A stretch of 14,806 nt of DNA from positions 1 through 14,806 of the forward strand of contig JAYODW010000065.1 in NCBI GenBank assembly GCA_038116745.1. Reading direction: 5' to 3'. The notes below the pieces were generated by a model that had not been told where the DNA came from, did not search any database, and saw only the letters and a list, made by a program, of their open reading frames with translations. Numbering within the stretch: position 1 is the stretch's first letter; every line of letters begins with the position of its first letter. Below are positions 12,847 through 14,806 of this stretch, one piece after another. The position numbers were made by a program, and so were the translations under genes. This DNA comes from JAYODW01 sp038116745 (GTDB lineage Bacteria; Pseudomonadota; Gammaproteobacteria; Ga0077536).

Positions 12847-14806
12847 CTAGTCGTCCATCAGCTCAAACACCGTCAGCGCCTGCCCGTTGGCGGGCTGGTA
12901 GATCGCCGGGCTGATCACCGCCGTCATGGCGCGGAATACGCCCATGCCGCTCGGCACGGCGATGTATTGACGGCCGTTGACCGCATAGCTGATGGGATAG
13001 CCGTGGGCGGGCGCCGCCAGACGGGTCTGCCACAGCAGCTCGCCGGTCGCGGTATCAAAGGCTTTGAAGTAACGGTCGAGATCGCCCACGAACGCGAGCC
13101 CGCCGGCGGTGGTCAGCACGCCAGTCATGAACAGCGCGGGCTGCTCATGGGCCCACACGGGCTGCAGAGTATCCACGTTCCAGGCGGCGAGTTTGCCGAG
13201 CATGCCGTTGGCCTCAGGCATCGGGTAGGAGCGGGAATCACCGCCATAGCCGCCCCCGCCAATCGTGCGTTCGACCTCGCGGCCGACCAGCTCTGAGCAA
13301 ATCTGATGCAGCGGAATGACCAGATGCCGCGTCTCGGGACTGAACGCCATCGACTGCCAGTTATGGCCGCCGTAAATCCCGGGGCAGGCGTCGATGGGAT
13401 CGCCGATGCCCGCCTCGACGATGTCCTTGCGATAGCGCACGCGACCGGTTGCGGGATCGACCGACTCGAACAGGTTCTGCGGGAGGGTCTCCGCATGACG
13501 CAGGAAGCGCCCGCTTTCCCGGTCGAGCTGCCACAGGATGCCGTCTTTACCCACTGTAAACAGCCAGCGCTGTCCGTCTCCGTCCACCAGCACGCGCTCA
13601 AACCCGGCTTCCATGTCGATGGTCTCGCCAGGGATGTGCTGAAAGTACCAGCGGATCTGTCCGCTCTGCGGCTCGATGGCGAGCGTTGAGTTGGAATACA
13701 GCGCCGCATCAGCCGTCGACATGCCGCGGCTCGCGGCGACCCAGGGCTTGGGCTGCGAGGTACCGAGGTACACCAGCCCGCTCGCCGGGTCATAGCTGCC
13801 CGCGATCCAGTTGTCCGCGCCGGCGCGGAACTCGGGCGGCTGGCCGCCCCAGCTGGCGTCCTGTGGCGTCCCGGGCAGCGCAATAGTCGAGGTGCGCCAC
13901 AGTTCACGGCCCGTTTCAGGGTCATGACCGGTAATGAAACAGCCGTCGGTCTTATAGCGCTCGCAGCCGTTGATACCGCTCACCACCACGCCCCCGGCAA
14001 CAATGGGACCAGCGGTGTGGGTATACCCCTCGCGATAGTCGGCTTTCACCGTGCGCCAGCGCTGCACCCCGGTGCGCGCGTCGATCGCCACCAGCGCCGC
14101 GTCATAGGTGGCCAGAAACAGGCTGTTCCCAAACAGCGCAATGTTGCGCTGCGGTCCGCCCAGCGTGCGTGACTCAGGCGGATAGTCGTAGGCGTACTCC
14201 CAGATCAACTCGCCGCTATCCGCCTCGAGCGACTGGATCAGGTTGCCGGGGTGGGTGAGGAACATCACGCCGTCATGCACGAGCGGCGTCCCCTGATTAC
14301 TACCCTCCTGCATGGCCAGCGCCCAGGCCAGCCGCAGCCGGCCGACGTTCGCGCGGTTTATCTGTTCAAGCGGGCTGTAGCCCGACCCGTCTCGGGTTCG
14401 CCTCCAGCTGAGCCAGTCGGCAGGCGGTGGCGCCCCGAGCAGGTCTTCGGTCACCGGGACAAACTGCTCGAGCGCGCGATTTTTGAATGCTGAACGGCTG
14501 CGGGCGATGGCGTCGATACTCCCGGCCCCGGACCAGGAATCGAGCGCCTGCCCGCCGCCCAGCGGCTCGCCGCTCGCGATTTTCAGGTTCCGCTTGGTCG
14601 TCAGTCCGTCGGCGGGCAGCGTCGCGCCGTTCTGCGCCGCGATGAATGCGACCAGCGCGACATGATCGCCTGTCGTCAGCCGGCTGCCGCCTGGCGGCAT
14701 GTTGGCCTCGTTGTAGCGCAACAGGTCAGTCGTGCCCCGCTGCCCCCAGCGCCCCAGAAACGTCTCACCACTGAGGGCCGGGCCGTGCGCCGAACCGCGG
14801 AGGCCG
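12847..14806 (-). CDS. PQQ-type dehydrogenase with N-terminal cytochrome c, 5' end outside the window
   Basis: Partial gene. At least 653 codons are open from the TAG at 12847-12849 to the right edge, with no stop. The first start-like codon inside (TTG at 14721) cannot be the true start: upstream codons continue a cytochrome c domain (HGPALSGETFLGRWG), and residues just after it give its NMPPGG axial-Met motif. The haem CxxCH must lie past 14806. A PQQ-type beta-propeller follows (about 100-624, numbering from the TTG) with repeats such as DSGELIWEY, RTGVQRWRT and TGELLWQT. GETIDMEAGFERV holds the likely catalytic Asp369, and VGKDG has Lys392. Two metal-ligand positions differ from methanol-dehydrogenase types: Glu to Tyr233, and Asn to Gln323 in TSQPKPW. 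Cytochrome-first order occurs in polyvinyl-alcohol dehydrogenases. The substrate is unknown. Export to the periplasm is expected, but the signal is not in view. Confidence 0.88.
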   Translation of the reverse strand, partial: GLRGSAHGPALSGETFLGRWGQRGTTDLLRYNEANMPPGGSRLTTGDHVALVAFIAAQNGATLPADGLTTKRNLKIASGEPLGGGQALDSWSGAGSIDAIARSRSAFKNRALEQFVPVTEDLLGAPPPADWLSWRRTRDGSGYSPLEQINRANVGRLRLAWALAMQEGSNQGTPLVHDGVMFLTHPGNLIQSLEADSGELIWEYAYDYPPESRTLGGPQRNIALFGNSLFLATYDAALVAIDARTGVQRWRTVKADYREGYTHTAGPIVAGGVVVSGINGCERYKTDGCFITGHDPETGRELWRTSTIALPGTPQDASWGGQPPEFRAGADNWIAGSYDPASGLVYLGTSQPKPWVAASRGMSTADAALYSNSTLAIEPQSGQIRWYFQHIPGETIDMEAGFERVLVDGDGQRWLFTVGKDGILWQLDRESGRFLRHAETLPQNLFESVDPATGRVRYRKDIVEAGIGDPIDACPGIYGGHNWQSMAFSPETRHLVIPLHQICSELVGREVERTIGGGGYGGDSRSYPMPEANGMLGKLAAWNVDTLQPVWAHEQPALFMTGVLTTAGGLAFVGDLDRYFKAFDTATGELLWQTRLAAPAHGYPISYAVNGRQYIAVPSGMGVFRAMTAVISPAIYQPANGQALTVFELMDD

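Overview
This window reads as high-GC chromosomal DNA from a Gram-negative bacterium, most likely a gammaproteobacterium or another Pseudomonadota with a broad catabolic repertoire. The grounds are Sec and Tat export signals, two periplasmic PQQ-type dehydrogenases carrying cytochrome c domains, a DUF1329 protein, and aldolase and hydratase genes that align closely with enterobacterial HpaI and HpaH. The species assignment is inference. Coding density is high. I see no RNA genes, insertion sequences, CRISPR arrays or tRNA-associated integration signs.

Left part (1-3486): a DUF169 protein (minus strand) is divergent from an enoyl-CoA hydratase/isomerase (plus). The latter converges on the minus-strand pair hpaH-hpaI, the last two steps of homoprotocatechuate (4-hydroxyphenylacetate) meta-cleavage, which yields pyruvate and succinic semialdehyde. 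The upstream genes of that pathway are absent from the window.

Middle part (3525-8618): a Cu(I)-type P1B ATPase, with two Cys-rich heavy-metal-binding modules instead of HMA domains, lies just upstream of hpaH on the same strand. Divergent from it are a possible 26-codon hydrophobic peptide, a ferritin-like di-iron protein and, 5 nt later, a secreted PQQ dehydrogenase with a C-terminal cytochrome c. An 11-bp hairpin closes that transcript.

Right part (8649-14806): a TauD/TfdA-type Fe(II)/2-oxoglutarate dioxygenase and a VOC/glyoxalase-like protein are divergent. Then come a secreted metallo-beta-lactamase-fold hydrolase (minus), divergent from a Tat-exported DUF1329 protein (plus). Last is a second PQQ-type dehydrogenase (minus) with the reverse domain order, cytochrome c first. 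Its reading frame runs off the right edge.

Taken together, the right-hand 8 kb looks like a periplasmic oxidation set: two quinohaemoproteins, an MBL hydrolase and DUF1329. It sits beside cytosolic catabolic enzymes (dioxygenase, VOC, crotonase, HpaH/HpaI). Metal handling (Cu ATPase, ferritin-like protein) sits in the centre. The genes alternate in strand, so this is a cluster of small units rather than one operon, and the substrate is not evident from sequence. The points most worth following are the contrasting metal sites of the two PQQ enzymes, the ferritin-like/PQQ pair, and the short peptide upstream of it.
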